The notes beneath the pieces were generated by a model. That model did not search any database and was not told the origin of the DNA. It worked only from the letters and a program-made list of their open reading frames with translations. The translations under genes were made by a program, and so were the position numbers. Below, one piece after another: positions 53,393-62,068 of a stretch of 64,000 nt of DNA. Position 1 is the stretch's first letter; each line of letters opens with the position of its first letter. Source of the stretch: Parapedobacter sp964498395 (lineage in GTDB: Bacteria > Bacteroidota > Bacteroidia > Sphingobacteriales > Sphingobacteriaceae); the NCBI GenBank assembly GCA_964498395.1, contig CAZCHE010000006.1, forward strand, positions 124,001 through 188,000, read 5' to 3'.

Positions 53393-54874
53393 ATGAAGAG
53401 CATCGACACAAAGAACGCGGTATCGATAACCTTAACCTTCCGCACCCTTCGGGCAGCGTGGTTTCTTTGCCTGCTTTGTCCTTTCATGGGCACTCCGGTA
53501 TTTTCCCAACAACATGCGCCATCCCCTAACATCATTTTTATCTTAGCCGACGACCTCGGCTATGGCGACTTGGGCTGCTATGGGCAACAGCTCATTGAAA
53601 CTCCCCATATCGACCGTTTGGCTGCTGATGGGATGCGATTCACACAGTTCTATGCCGGCGCAACCGTCTGTGCCCCATCCCGATCCGCACTGATGACCGG
53701 CCAACATACCGGCCATACTTATATCCGGGGTAATAAAGAAATACAACCCGAAGGACAATATCCACTGGCAGATTCGGTGCAAACTTTCGCCCAGTTGCTG
53801 CAAGAGGTGGGTTATGCGACCGGGGCTTTCGGCAAATGGGGGCTAGGCATGGTGGGCACAAGTGGAGCGCCTGACCGAAAAGGCTTTGACACGTTCTTTG
53901 GCTATAATTGCCAGCGCCAGTCGCACCGCTATTATCCGACACATCTGTGGCACAATGATGAAAAAGTCATCTTGGAAGGGAATGATTTGGCCAACAAAGC
54001 CGTGTATGCTCCGGAAATCATCCAACGGCAGACACTGAAGTTCATGGAAGACCATCGGGATGCACCTTTTTTTCTATTTGTTCCCACGGTGCTGCCCCAT
54101 GCGGAGTTACAGGGACCAGAAGATGGGCATTACCAGCAATATGAAAACAGCTTTGTTGAGACCCCGCACAAGGGCGAGGACTACGGCCCGGAAGCCACCA
54201 TCGCGGGGTATGCCTCAGTAGCAAAACCACGCGCCACCTTTGCTGCGATGGTAAGCCGAATGGATGCCTATGTGGGTGAAATCCTCGCCAAACTGGACGA
54301 ACTGGATCTTACTGAAAACACCATCGTGATCTTCAGCAGTGACAATGGCCCACACCTCGAAGGAGGTGCTGATCCAACTTTTTTCAACAGTTCGGGTGGG
54401 CTTCGTGGGCATAAGCGAGATTTATATGAAGGTGGGATACGCGTACCTTTTATCGTGAAGTGGCCTAAAAAAATACAAGCCGGGAGCAAAAATGATTTCA
54501 TCGGCGCTTTTTGGGACGTAATGCCCACCCTCGTGGAGCTAACCGGGGCCAACGCTCCGCGATATACCGACGGGATATCCTTTTTGCCCACCTTATTGGG
54601 AAAGGACAGCCAACAGCCACCACATGAATACCTCTACTGGGAGTTCCATGAAGCGGGAGGTCGCCAAGCTGTACGCAAAGGAAAGTGGAAAGCCGTTCGT
54701 TTGCAAGCGAAAGATCAAGAAAAAGCAACCTTGGCATTATATGACTTGGAAAGCGATCCCTCGGAGACCGCTGATTTAGCGGCAGCCTATCCCGATATTG
54801 TCCAACGGATGATCTCGTTGATGGACCAAGCCCACCATGAAAGTGACGTGTTTCCGTTTTTCGATGGACAATGA
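53393..54874 (+). CDS. Secreted sulfatase (arylsulfatase family)
   Basis: 493-residue type-I sulfatase. A signal peptide ends near VFSQQ. The metal-binding start NIIFILADDLGYGDLGCYG and the formylglycine motif C93-A-P-S-R in ATVCAPSRSALMTGQHTGH mark an active enzyme, with later DNGPHLEGGAD and GGIRVPFIVKWP. The Cys must be oxidised to formylglycine by a maturase encoded elsewhere. It removes sulfate esters from glycans or small molecules; family-level substrate cannot be told. It is convergent with the beta-barrel-like gene that follows. Confidence 0.93.
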   Translation: MKSIDTKNAVSITLTFRTLRAAWFLCLLCPFMGTPVFSQQHAPSPNIIFILADDLGYGDLGCYGQQLIETPHIDRLAADGMRFTQFYAGATVCAPSRSALMTGQHTGHTYIRGNKEIQPEGQYPLADSVQTFAQLLQEVGYATGAFGKWGLGMVGTSGAPDRKGFDTFFGYNCQRQSHRYYPTHLWHNDEKVILEGNDLANKAVYAPEIIQRQTLKFMEDHRDAPFFLFVPTVLPHAELQGPEDGHYQQYENSFVETPHKGEDYGPEATIAGYASVAKPRATFAAMVSRMDAYVGEILAKLDELDLTENTIVIFSSDNGPHLEGGADPTFFNSSGGLRGHKRDLYEGGIRVPFIVKWPKKIQAGSKNDFIGAFWDVMPTLVELTGANAPRYTDGISFLPTLLGKDSQQPPHEYLYWEFHEAGGRQAVRKGKWKAVRLQAKDQEKATLALYDLESDPSETADLAAAYPDIVQRMISLMDQAHHESDVFPFFDGQ

Positions 54875-54891
54875 GAAAAGGACAAGCTGCC

Positions 54892-55446
54892 TTAAATAGA
54901 GATGGGAAATCGAACACCCGTGGAAATGGTCAGTTGATTAGCGCGCTGGAAAGATTTTACCTCCACGTAAAGTAGCGGTAATTTGGGGATGACCACATCA
55001 GCTCCCACACCGAGATTTAACCCAATGACTCCGTTATCGCCTACTTCAATTCGCACACCAACTTTTTTCATGAATTGGTCAAATTCACCGCTCAAGTCAA
55101 GGTTTTTGCTTCCTTGGGTATAGTTCGCTCCGACAATACCATACATTTTAAATCGCGGTTCATCCACAAAATAGAAGTTGCCATCGGTGTTTGCCTCCCA
55201 CAGGTATGTTTTGAGGGACACGAGTGCGGAGGTCATCAAATAATGCGCGAGTGAAACGGTGATTTTGACATCCTTTTCCAGACGGAGCGATGCGTTTGCC
55301 CCTATCCCCGGTCGGTTAATCCTGACCCCATACACGGTATGGACTCCCGCTTTGAAGGGTGATTGTGCAAGTGCGGCAAAGCCGGCGCACAGCAAGAAAC
55401 AAATTACAATAAGGATGCCGTGATAACGGCGATGAATCGTATTCAT
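54892..55446 (-). CDS. Exported protein of unknown function, beta-barrel-like
   Basis: 184-residue protein with a signal peptide (hydrophobic ILIVICFLLCAGFAALAQ). The rest is made of short amphipathic strands with turns (KITVSLAHYLMTSALVSLKT, GVGADVVIPKLPLLYVEVKS) and ends in a strand with aromatic/Ile terminus (GVRFPISI). This suggests a small outer-membrane barrel, though no family is recognised. It is convergent with the sulfatase upstream on the plus strand. Confidence 0.7.
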   Translation of the reverse strand: MNTIHRRYHGILIVICFLLCAGFAALAQSPFKAGVHTVYGVRINRPGIGANASLRLEKDVKITVSLAHYLMTSALVSLKTYLWEANTDGNFYFVDEPRFKMYGIVGANYTQGSKNLDLSGEFDQFMKKVGVRIEVGDNGVIGLNLGVGADVVIPKLPLLYVEVKSFQRANQLTISTGVRFPISI

Positions 55447-55641
55447 GGATAACTTTTTTAATGAAATAATTTTACTACTGTTTTGACGGTTGCAAAGGTT
55501 GGGAGAAAGGCAAAAACGGGCAATACCCTAAAGATGTGATATATAGGGAGGAAGACGGACACAGGAGCATCCCCTTGGGTGGAAAGTACAGCAGTCTATC
55601 CTGTCGTATCAGTCACCAATAGCAAGGTTGGGGAGGCGGTT

Positions 55642-56877
55642 TTATTCAACCACCTTACCTAGCAATAATCGGCCCTGCGAAGCCCAGCCACCGATAAACG
55701 CATCGTCAATGCCATCGCCATTGAGGTCGCCGATGGTAATGTTCCAGTTGCGCCCCACAACCGATGCGGGGATTACCTCATCGGTGACATCAGAAAAATA
55801 TCCCTTGCCATCATTGCGGTATGCGCGCAACTGCTGCTCACCAAACCCGGGTACCGTGATGGCGCTCAGCAGCAAGTCAGGGTGGCCGTCATGATCAAAA
55901 TCCATGTATTGGGCCGAATAGGTAGAAAACTCATAAGCGGGGATGCGTGATTCGGTTTCATCCGTGAAGCGGGCGTGACCATCATTGATGAGTATACGGG
56001 CACGGGGATCCTTATCCCAAACGCCTGCATTACTGGTAATATTGGCAAACACAATATCGAGGTCGCCATCACCGTCTACGTCGAATACCAGCACTTCCCG
56101 CGTCTCCAAAGGTTCAGGTAGCTCAAGGTCTTCGGCCCGTTCGATAAATACGCCGAAACCGTCATTGATCAACAACCGATTCGGGGGCACCTCATTTCCC
56201 AATACCATGTCCAAGTGGCCATCGCCGTTCAGGTCAGCCAGTTTCACACTTTGCGTAGCGTCATTGACCTGCGGCAGGTTTTCCGGGGTGCATTCCATAA
56301 AATACCCCGGTCGGGATGGGTCATTTATCCAAAGGAAATTCTGCCCCTGTTCACCGGAATTTCCGATCACTACATCAGGCAAACCATCGCCATCCACATC
56401 ACCCACATCCAGTCCGTTCCCTTCACTCATGGCAAGCAAGCGGTCGCTTACGTCGCGGAATGTCCCGTCGCCATTACCCAGGTAATACTCATGTGTCTGG
56501 TCATCTTCTGCCACGAAAATCACATCCATGTGGCCATCCCCATCGAAGTCTGCGACACGAACGTGCTCTGTATCATGCTTGGCAGCTTTGAATACGCCCT
56601 TTTTCCAAGTGAGTTTGCCCGTACCGTCATTCAGGTAGAGCCTGTTTTCATCTGCTTCAAGTGCTGCGATAACGTCCAAATCCCCATCGCCATCCACATC
56701 CACAAAGGCGACCTCTAAGATATGGGCATCGGGGTCACGGGGTACATGTGTGTCGGTAACGTCATGGAAATAGGCCGTCTCCGTGGAGCCCGGCGAGGCA
56801 CACGACCAAACGGTTAGCCCGGTGGTTGCCACCGCAAGTAGGTATACCACCCGAGTAAGGGATCCTGTTTTTTTCAT
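55642..56877 (-). CDS. FG-GAP/VCBS-repeat surface lipoprotein
   Basis: 411-residue lipoprotein (lipobox Cys at 26 in LTVWSCASPG) made of about seven FG-GAP-type blades with Ca-binding loops such as DVDGDGDLDV, DFDGDGHMDV, DVDGDGLPDV, DLNGDGHLDM and DFDHDGHPDL. The whole chain is probably one beta-propeller. Such proteins often accompany sulfatases in Bacteroidota loci; it lies 46 bases after the sulfatase on the same strand and is likely its cotranscribed partner. Its ligand is unknown. Confidence 0.88.
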   Translation of the reverse strand: MKKTGSLTRVVYLLAVATTGLTVWSCASPGSTETAYFHDVTDTHVPRDPDAHILEVAFVDVDGDGDLDVIAALEADENRLYLNDGTGKLTWKKGVFKAAKHDTEHVRVADFDGDGHMDVIFVAEDDQTHEYYLGNGDGTFRDVSDRLLAMSEGNGLDVGDVDGDGLPDVVIGNSGEQGQNFLWINDPSRPGYFMECTPENLPQVNDATQSVKLADLNGDGHLDMVLGNEVPPNRLLINDGFGVFIERAEDLELPEPLETREVLVFDVDGDGDLDIVFANITSNAGVWDKDPRARILINDGHARFTDETESRIPAYEFSTYSAQYMDFDHDGHPDLLLSAITVPGFGEQQLRAYRNDGKGYFSDVTDEVIPASVVGRNWNITIGDLNGDGIDDAFIGGWASQGRLLLGKVVE

Positions 56878-56922
56878 AATCGTCGCTATTTGGTGTTGAT
56901 ATTCCTTTAATCAACGTCGATA

Positions 56923-58365
56923 TCATTCATTTGTTTGTAGCCTGCCGGGTTCCCGGAGGTTTTTGCCTGCCGTTTGCGTGAGCGCATCGCCCATGTCTTC
57001 CCTCGCTTTTTCTGCCAATGCCAGCATCCGCTCCACGACATCAGGATACATCGCTGCTACATCATTGGTCTCACTGACGTCGTCATGGAGGTCATACATT
57101 GCTGGTGACTCGATGCTGGTCATTCCGTATTCGATCGGGATGCCGTCATCCCTAAATTCCTGCCCTGTCCTAATCGTGCGATAAGCATGGGGTAAATACA
57201 ACTTCCACTTTCCTGTCAACACCGCTTGCAGCTCGTTGCGGTTATAATAAATATAATAGGCGTCGTGCGGTGAAGAAGCGCCATCTTGCACCTGCATCAA
57301 TGGCCAAATGTCGAGTCCATCGATTTTACGATCAGGCAATTGCCCTCCGGTTAGGTGCGCGATGGTCGGCAATAGATCGATGGTCATGGCAACCGCTGTC
57401 TGCACCTTGCCCGCGGGCAGTTTACCGGGCCACCGCATGATGCATGGTACGCGGATACCACCCTCCCAAGATGTACCCTTCCCTTCGCGCAAAGGTTCGG
57501 CGGAGCCGGCATGCCCACTGTACGGAAGCCAGGGGCCATTGTCTGATGTAAAGATAACCAGGGTATTGTCATCCAATCCATGCTTTTTTAATGTCTCCAT
57601 AACTTGGCCAACCGACCAATCGATTTCCATGATGACATCGCCGTAAAGCCCACGATTGGATTGGCCCTTAAACTTATCGGAAACGAACAGCGGTACATGG
57701 GGCATGCTATGCGCGAGGTACAAAAAGAAGGGCTCATCCTTGCTTCGCTCGATAAAATCAATAGCCCGCTCGGTATACCAGGTGGTCAGTAAATGCTGCT
57801 CCGTCAACGTGTCAATGACCGTTTCACCCGCATATAAAGGCAACGGCGGATAATAATTCTTATTCTCTGGATGATGAGGCCACATGTCATTGGAATAGGG
57901 CAACCCAAAGAACTCATCGAATCCCTGCCGAGTGGGCAAGAACTCATCATGATGGCCCAAGTGCCATTTGCCGATGATGGCCGTGCGATACCCTAGCGGC
58001 TTCACGATTTCGGCAATGGTGGTTTCGTCAGGATGCAAGCCATGGTTACTGGAGTGGTCAAGTGCCCCATGGATTCCCAAGCGATTGGAATAAGTGCCCG
58101 TGAGCAGGGCTGCCCGAGAGGCAGAACAGACCGCCTGTGCTGCATGGAAATTGGTAAATTTCACCCCCTCAGCGGCCATTTGGTCGAGGTGGGGCGTCAA
58201 GATATCAGGCGACCCAAACGTTCCGATATCTTGGTAGCCCTGATCATCGGTAAAGATGATAATGACATTAGGTGGATTATCGGCAGTTTCCGTTGACCTG
58301 CCTGAACGATCACAACTCAATAACAAGAGCAACAGCAAGAGGTGAAACAAGAAACGTTTGGTCAT
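56923..58365 (-). CDS. Sulfatase lipoprotein
   Basis: 480-residue type-I sulfatase with a lipoprotein signal (LLLLLLSCDRSG, Cys 18), so it is membrane-anchored, probably at the cell surface or periplasm. The core has NVIIIFTDDQGYQDIGTFGS and the formylglycine motif C80-S-A-S-R (QAVCSASRAALLTGTYSNR), then GYRTAIIGKWHLGH and TSDNGPWLPY. The C-S-A-S-R variant is common in the family. It is transcribed before the FG-GAP gene. The two sulfatases of this region are only distantly similar, so they should have different substrates. Confidence 0.93.
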   Translation of the reverse strand: MTKRFLFHLLLLLLLLSCDRSGRSTETADNPPNVIIIFTDDQGYQDIGTFGSPDILTPHLDQMAAEGVKFTNFHAAQAVCSASRAALLTGTYSNRLGIHGALDHSSNHGLHPDETTIAEIVKPLGYRTAIIGKWHLGHHDEFLPTRQGFDEFFGLPYSNDMWPHHPENKNYYPPLPLYAGETVIDTLTEQHLLTTWYTERAIDFIERSKDEPFFLYLAHSMPHVPLFVSDKFKGQSNRGLYGDVIMEIDWSVGQVMETLKKHGLDDNTLVIFTSDNGPWLPYSGHAGSAEPLREGKGTSWEGGIRVPCIMRWPGKLPAGKVQTAVAMTIDLLPTIAHLTGGQLPDRKIDGLDIWPLMQVQDGASSPHDAYYIYYNRNELQAVLTGKWKLYLPHAYRTIRTGQEFRDDGIPIEYGMTSIESPAMYDLHDDVSETNDVAAMYPDVVERMLALAEKAREDMGDALTQTAGKNLREPGRLQTNE

Positions 58366-58482
58366 TAGCTAGTGGTTTTTGATATCAATTACCCTATTCG
58401 CGCAATACGAACAACCACTAAATTAAGAATTTTTTTGGTTTGGTAGGCCCCTACGTGATGCTTGCAAACAAATCGGTTCAGG

Positions 58483-59022
58483 TTAACACACGGCAAAGTC
58501 ATGAGAAATAGCCAGGTAATTGGCCAGATCCACCGCGGGAACACGCTTCTTCAATGTCGGGTTCTTGGCGAGAAACTGTTCCTTTCGTTGGTGGCGCGGC
58601 ACGTGCAATAAATCTACCCGGTCAGGCAGCAATTGCAACCATTCCGAAAGCAACTGCTCATAGTGCTCCCGCAACGCCACGTGACGTAGGCTCAAGATGA
58701 GCGCCGACTGCCAGTCCAGTTCCAATAATTCGCAGGCCTCAAGCGCTTTGTAACACCTTCCTGAAAAGGATGATGGGGCAAACATCACCGTTCGTTCGGG
58801 AACAAGCCGCAGAATGGTCTCTTCACCATCTCCTTTCCAATCCACGCATTCCTTAACAAGCCCCTTCCCCAGAAAATACAATCCGCCCGGTCTCAGGGAT
58901 AACTTGTGATCCTTTTTAGTGGTCATCCGGCGAAGGCTATCCTTCAACGCCTGCCAGGCGGCTTCGGGAATGACGCCGTATTGCGTTAGATGTTGTTTTA
59001 GCAGGGCTATCAACGTTTCCAT
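58483..59022 (-). CDS. Crp/Fnr-type cyclic-nucleotide-binding-domain protein, short C-terminus
   Basis: 179-residue protein with the effector beta-roll (LSLRPGGLYFLGKGLVKECV, VMFAPSSFSGRCYKALEACE, LLELDW) and a helical dimerisation region. The C-terminal part reads FLAKNPTLKKRVPAVDLANY then LAISHDFAVC and stops. In usual Bacteroidota relatives the helix-turn-helix continues with a Ser-Arg-containing recognition helix (LSRIR-like), so the DNA-reading end is degenerate or cut short. The ATG at 59022 (METLIALLKQHL) matches the family start; a GTG at 59058 is also in frame. It ends the operon of the two-component system. Confidence 0.82.
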   Translation of the reverse strand: METLIALLKQHLTQYGVIPEAAWQALKDSLRRMTTKKDHKLSLRPGGLYFLGKGLVKECVDWKGDGEETILRLVPERTVMFAPSSFSGRCYKALEACELLELDWQSALILSLRHVALREHYEQLLSEWLQLLPDRVDLLHVPRHQRKEQFLAKNPTLKKRVPAVDLANYLAISHDFAVC

Positions 59023-59112
59023 GTGTCTCTTTTTTTGGTAAACAATCTCCTTGTTCACCCCCGGTGCCGGGCATGCTTTTCAGGTGGTAGTGTAGGTTTG
59101 TTTACGGTGTCA

Positions 59113-59784
59113 TCATTCACCATCCGCATCGGTCGCGATCAGGCCCATTCGGAAGGCGTGCGCCACCAGTGCATGGCGGGTGCGAACACCAAAATGCACA
59201 TATAATTCTTCGGCATATCGTTTTACCGCCGCGTGCGAAACATCCATCTGCAGCGCAATCTGCTCGTAGCTTAGGTCACTGCAACAGAATTCTAAAAACT
59301 CTTGCTTTCGGTCGCTCAAGACGTCTGTACTCTTCTTGATCACCCCATGGTCCGCCGCCGCGTTCAGTTTGCCTTTCGACACGTGCCGATTGGTATATTG
59401 TCCGGTTCTAGCTGCTTCTAAAATCGCCAGATAAAGCTCGGTATGCCCTTCTGCTTTGGTAATGTACCCTCGGGCACCACACCGAAGCATCTCCTCCACG
59501 GCATCTTCATCTTCAAAAGCCGTTACGGCCAGCACCGCCACGTGGGGGTGATGCTCCGTCAGCCATTGTGTGGCACGGTAACCATTCATCACACCCATCT
59601 TAATGTCCATCAGTACCACATCCGGCACACCATACCGGTGTATCTGGTGTTGCATATCCTGTCCGTTTGCGGCGGTAAACAGCACCGTTAGGCCTTCCTG
59701 TGCGCTAAGCATTTGCTGCAGCCCGTCTCGAAAAAGGGCATGGTTATCAACCAATGCGACCTGAATGTCAGCTTTCTTTCTCAT
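59113..59784 (-). CDS. NarL/FixJ-family response regulator
   Basis: 223-residue regulator. The receiver has acidic residue D13 region (VALVDNHALFRDGLQQML), phospho-acceptor D60 (VVLMDIKMGVMNGYRA), and switch residues (AVTAFED, GYITKAEG). The output domain is a LuxR helix-turn-helix (LSDRKQEFLEFCCSDLSYEQ, IALQMDVSHAAVKRYAEELY). Its start overlaps the kinase gene by 17 bases, so the pair is translated together. Confidence 0.93.
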   Translation of the reverse strand: MRKKADIQVALVDNHALFRDGLQQMLSAQEGLTVLFTAANGQDMQHQIHRYGVPDVVLMDIKMGVMNGYRATQWLTEHHPHVAVLAVTAFEDEDAVEEMLRCGARGYITKAEGHTELYLAILEAARTGQYTNRHVSKGKLNAAADHGVIKKSTDVLSDRKQEFLEFCCSDLSYEQIALQMDVSHAAVKRYAEELYVHFGVRTRHALVAHAFRMGLIATDADGE

Positions 59785-60586
59785 TTGGTATCGTAATGGT
59801 AATAGATGTTCCTGTTCCCGCTACGGAATGGATCTTACATGTTCCACCCAGCAGGCGCGCCCGTTGCCGGATGTTGTGCAACCCCGCACCTCCTTTTGCT
59901 GTTCCCTTATCGATGTCAAACCCACGACCATTATCCACGATCCGTAATACGGTGTCTCCCCCCTCGGGCCGCAGGTTGACCGACACCCATGTGGCATTGG
60001 CGTGCTTCAATATATTGTTGGTCGCCTCCTGGAAGATGCGGAACAACAGGATGCCCCGATCCTGACCGAATTCCGGTTCATATTCTTCGGGCATATCCAG
60101 CGAAATCGAAAAATAGCCCATTTCTTCCAAGTACTTCACTTCTGTACGAAGCGCCATGCCCAACCCGTGCAATAGGGGTTCATGTTCCCGAATCGCCTTG
60201 GCCACACTCCTCAGCTCGCTCAACCCCCGCTCACCCAGTTCCGTCAACCGAGGGATCCCCTGCACAATGCTCTTGTTCGAGCCTCCGGCCATGGCCCGCA
60301 GTTCGATCACCATGAGGCTAAGCACTTGCCCAATACTGTCATGCAGGTCTGCCGCAATGTGTTCACGGGCGGCTTTGGAAGCTTCCAGCTCTGCCAAAAT
60401 CCGTTCCTTTTCAAAACTGGCGGCTAGCTCCTTTTTTTCCTGTTGGTGCCGTAGCTTGGCCCGATTGGCCGTATAGATATACACGGTCAAGAAAATTGGC
60501 ACCAGCAGAAACAGTAGCGTCAGCTTAATAATGATGCCGGAGAGGTCTTCCTCTCCTTGTACCGCAAGCAATAAGCATATATCCAT
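59768..60586 (-). CDS. NarX/HPK7-type sensor histidine kinase
   Basis: 272-residue kinase with a single N-terminal membrane helix (IIIKLTLLFLLVPIFLTVYI), a coiled coil, and the HisKA_3 phospho-acceptor H82 in HIAADLHDSIGQVLSLMVIE. The ATPase domain shows FRIFQEATNNILKHANATWV (N box), VDNGRGFD and GAGLHNIRQRARLLGG. It has almost no external sensor, so it probably gets its signal from the membrane protein encoded just upstream, whose gene it overlaps by 67 bases, or from the lipoprotein. Confidence 0.93.
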   Translation of the reverse strand: MDICLLLAVQGEEDLSGIIIKLTLLFLLVPIFLTVYIYTANRAKLRHQQEKKELAASFEKERILAELEASKAAREHIAADLHDSIGQVLSLMVIELRAMAGGSNKSIVQGIPRLTELGERGLSELRSVAKAIREHEPLLHGLGMALRTEVKYLEEMGYFSISLDMPEEYEPEFGQDRGILLFRIFQEATNNILKHANATWVSVNLRPEGGDTVLRIVDNGRGFDIDKGTAKGGAGLHNIRQRARLLGGTCKIHSVAGTGTSITITIPNEKES

Positions 60587-61194
60587 GTGCTATAAAGTAT
60601 GACAATCAAAAGGGTGCTGAGTATATAAAATAGCGGAATACCCCAAACAAAAGCGTCGCCTAATTGTGGCAGTAGAAATAAATGTAACACCGTTATTGAA
60701 AAATTAAAATACACCACCCCGTTGACCCACCAAAAATCGGCAAATGTGCGAAGGTTTTGGTAAGTAGCAGAACGCTGCAATAAGTAATAGTAATACAGCC
60801 CGCCAATGACCGTTGCGGCCCTCATCAATTGCGAGGTATTATTATTGTAGGCATAAGCTTTAATGGATAAACTGTCGATGATGTAAACAATAACGAATAT
60901 AGCAAACCAACCATAAAGCCACCACCACGAAAGTAACTTGAGTCGGCGGATGGCCCTAAACAAAAACCATCCGATAAATGCACACTCGATGGGCAGATAC
61001 AGATTATACCACCAGTGGGTGGATTGATGAAATCCATTTGCGATCATCAGCGCTCCGGCTTCAACAAAAACCACCACACCCAGATACCAGCGGTGAAGCC
61101 GCCAGGCACGGCTGCCATCGTTGCGCAAGCAATAGAGTGCGGTCAAAAAACAAGCAACCTCCGCGGAAAAAAATAAAATATCGGTTAGTGACAT
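60520..61194 (-). CDS. Seven-helix membrane protein of unknown function
   Basis: 224-residue integral membrane protein with about seven hydrophobic helices rich in Trp and Tyr (FHQSTHWWYNLYLPIECAFI, LKLLSWWWLYGWFAIFVIVY, LHLFLLPQL). No enzyme motif is seen. The 67-base overlap with the kinase gene and 17-base gap to the lipoprotein gene place it in the same operon. It may be the sensing subunit for the kinase, which lacks its own large sensor domain. Confidence 0.85.
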   Translation of the reverse strand: MSLTDILFFSAEVACFLTALYCLRNDGSRAWRLHRWYLGVVVFVEAGALMIANGFHQSTHWWYNLYLPIECAFIGWFLFRAIRRLKLLSWWWLYGWFAIFVIVYIIDSLSIKAYAYNNNTSQLMRAATVIGGLYYYYLLQRSATYQNLRTFADFWWVNGVVYFNFSITVLHLFLLPQLGDAFVWGIPLFYILSTLLIVILYSTWIYAYCLRYKERKTSPASLLS

Positions 61195-61211
61195 GAATCG
61201 ACTAAGATTTC

Positions 61212-61787
61212 TTATTGATTTTCTAACAGTAATGCGCCTTCATCATAACAGTTGAAAGGAGGCGGACATATCTTCCCTAAGTTTTCCGCTTCGGCCCTCA
61301 ATATAAATCCGTAATCATTCCCGTTCGACTCCGTGAAATAATCACGGTGAACAGTCTGTCCATCAGCCGTAGTGCTGTCCTTGGTCGATACCATCAACAG
61401 CGTGTTGTATCCCCAATAGGCGCGCTGGGGTACGTGAGCCCCCTGCGCATCCTTTGGGTAGCTGTCATCATAGGTCGCCAAATAGAATCGAATGCCGTCG
61501 CCGCCTTCTTTGCGAATCTGTGCAACGAGCGCTTCCAAGCGCTCCAGTTCAAACCAGATTGCTCGTGTATCGGGCAAGGAATCCTTTCCGCGTTTTACCT
61601 TACCAGCATGCGGGGCATAATTGTCCACGATGTGCTTCGCTTCTTTGTAAGGCACCTTCACCGAATCGGGGATGACATAGCGGGATGGTTCATTAGCGGT
61701 TGATGACTCCGAACCACCTTGTTGGCAAGCCCCCCAAAGGAATGTTACAGCTAAAGCCGTCAGTAAGAAGATGTTATTTGGTTTCAT
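61212..61787 (-). CDS. Lipoprotein of unknown function
   Basis: 191-residue lipoprotein, lipobox Cys 21 in VTFLWGACQQGG. The mature protein contains PYKEAKHIVDNYAPHAGKVK, IWFELERLEALVAQIR, DGIRFYLATYDDSYP and a Cys-Pro-Pro-containing end (GKICPPPFNCYDEGALL). No family was identified. It is first in the operon with the membrane protein, kinase and regulator. It has a consensus -7 element (minus-strand TACCTTTG, 61817-61824) and a shared palindromic element upstream. Confidence 0.85.
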   Translation of the reverse strand: MKPNNIFLLTALAVTFLWGACQQGGSESSTANEPSRYVIPDSVKVPYKEAKHIVDNYAPHAGKVKRGKDSLPDTRAIWFELERLEALVAQIRKEGGDGIRFYLATYDDSYPKDAQGAHVPQRAYWGYNTLLMVSTKDSTTADGQTVHRDYFTESNGNDYGFILRAEAENLGKICPPPFNCYDEGALLLENQ

Positions 61788-61816
61788 ATTTTCTCTTAAT
61801 TAGATTTGACACTAGG

Positions 61817-61824
61817 CAAAGGTA
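61817..61824 (-). promoter_or_regulatory. -7 element of the lipoprotein/two-component operon
   Basis: The minus strand reads TACCTTTG, matching TAnnTTTG, about 30 bases before the lipoprotein ATG (61787). The palindrome GGCTAATTAGCC (61849-61860) would lie around -40 to -50, where an activator could bind. On the plus strand the same gap also has TTGACA (61806-61811) and TATAAA (61830-61835), 18 bases apart, which could serve the small peptide gene. Confidence 0.45.
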
Positions 61825-61846
61825 ACGGGTATAAATTTACTGTGGT

Positions 61847-61872
61847 ATGGCTAATTAGCCAGTTTTGAAAAT
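61847..61872 (+). repeat. 26-bp palindrome-containing element, copy 2
   Basis: Identical over 26 bases to 41387-41412, including the palindrome GGCTAATTAGCC (61849-61860) and the adjoining AGTTTTGAAAAT. It ends 13 bases before the ATG of a 36-codon ORF. It is also 60 bases upstream of the divergent lipoprotein gene, so either direction could be controlled. Confidence 0.75.
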
Positions 61873-61885
61873 TTTTTTTGACCCT

Positions 61886-61996
61886 ATGAAAAAAGCATTA
61901 ACAAACAATAAATCAGTCGATTACATCGAAAAACAAGGAAATTTGGTCCTTTTGGAAAAACCAAATTACCTTGGAGCGGCGGCGTGTTGGTCATAA
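61886..61996 (+). CDS. Putative 36-residue peptide with C-terminal AAACWS
   Basis: ORF from ATG 61886 to TAA 61996, product MKKALTNNKSVDYIEKQGNL then VLLEKPNYLGAAACWS. The layout is a Lys/Asn-rich, charged N-terminal half like a leader and a short hydrophobic end with one Cys and one Trp, as in precursor peptides of ribosomally made, modified products. It is directly preceded by the 26-bp element that also precedes the beta-hydroxylase/HExxH pair at 41477. There is no modifying enzyme next to it, no obvious export gene, and no known family was recognised. It could also be a chance ORF; expression is untested. Confidence 0.45.
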   Translation: MKKALTNNKSVDYIEKQGNLVLLEKPNYLGAAACWS

Positions 61997-62015
61997 AAAA
62001 GGAAATCGCTGTGCA

Positions 62016-62047
62016 TTTGGAACTAAGCCTCTTAAGGGTTATCTTTG
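62016..62047 (+). promoter_or_regulatory. Promoter of the toxin-antitoxin operon
   Basis: TTTG (62016-62019), a 20-base spacer and TATCTTTG (62040-62047) match the Bacteroidota consensus. Transcription would start near 62054, about 15 bases before the antitoxin ATG (62069). Confidence 0.65.
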
Positions 62048-62068
62048 TTGTAAACTAAGGAGTTGATT

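Noticed and set aside
59768..60586. A later start for the NarX-type kinase to avoid the 67-base overlap
   Set aside because: The ATG at 60586 gives the only plausible N-terminus before the membrane helix; no good alternative start codon lies between it and the helix.
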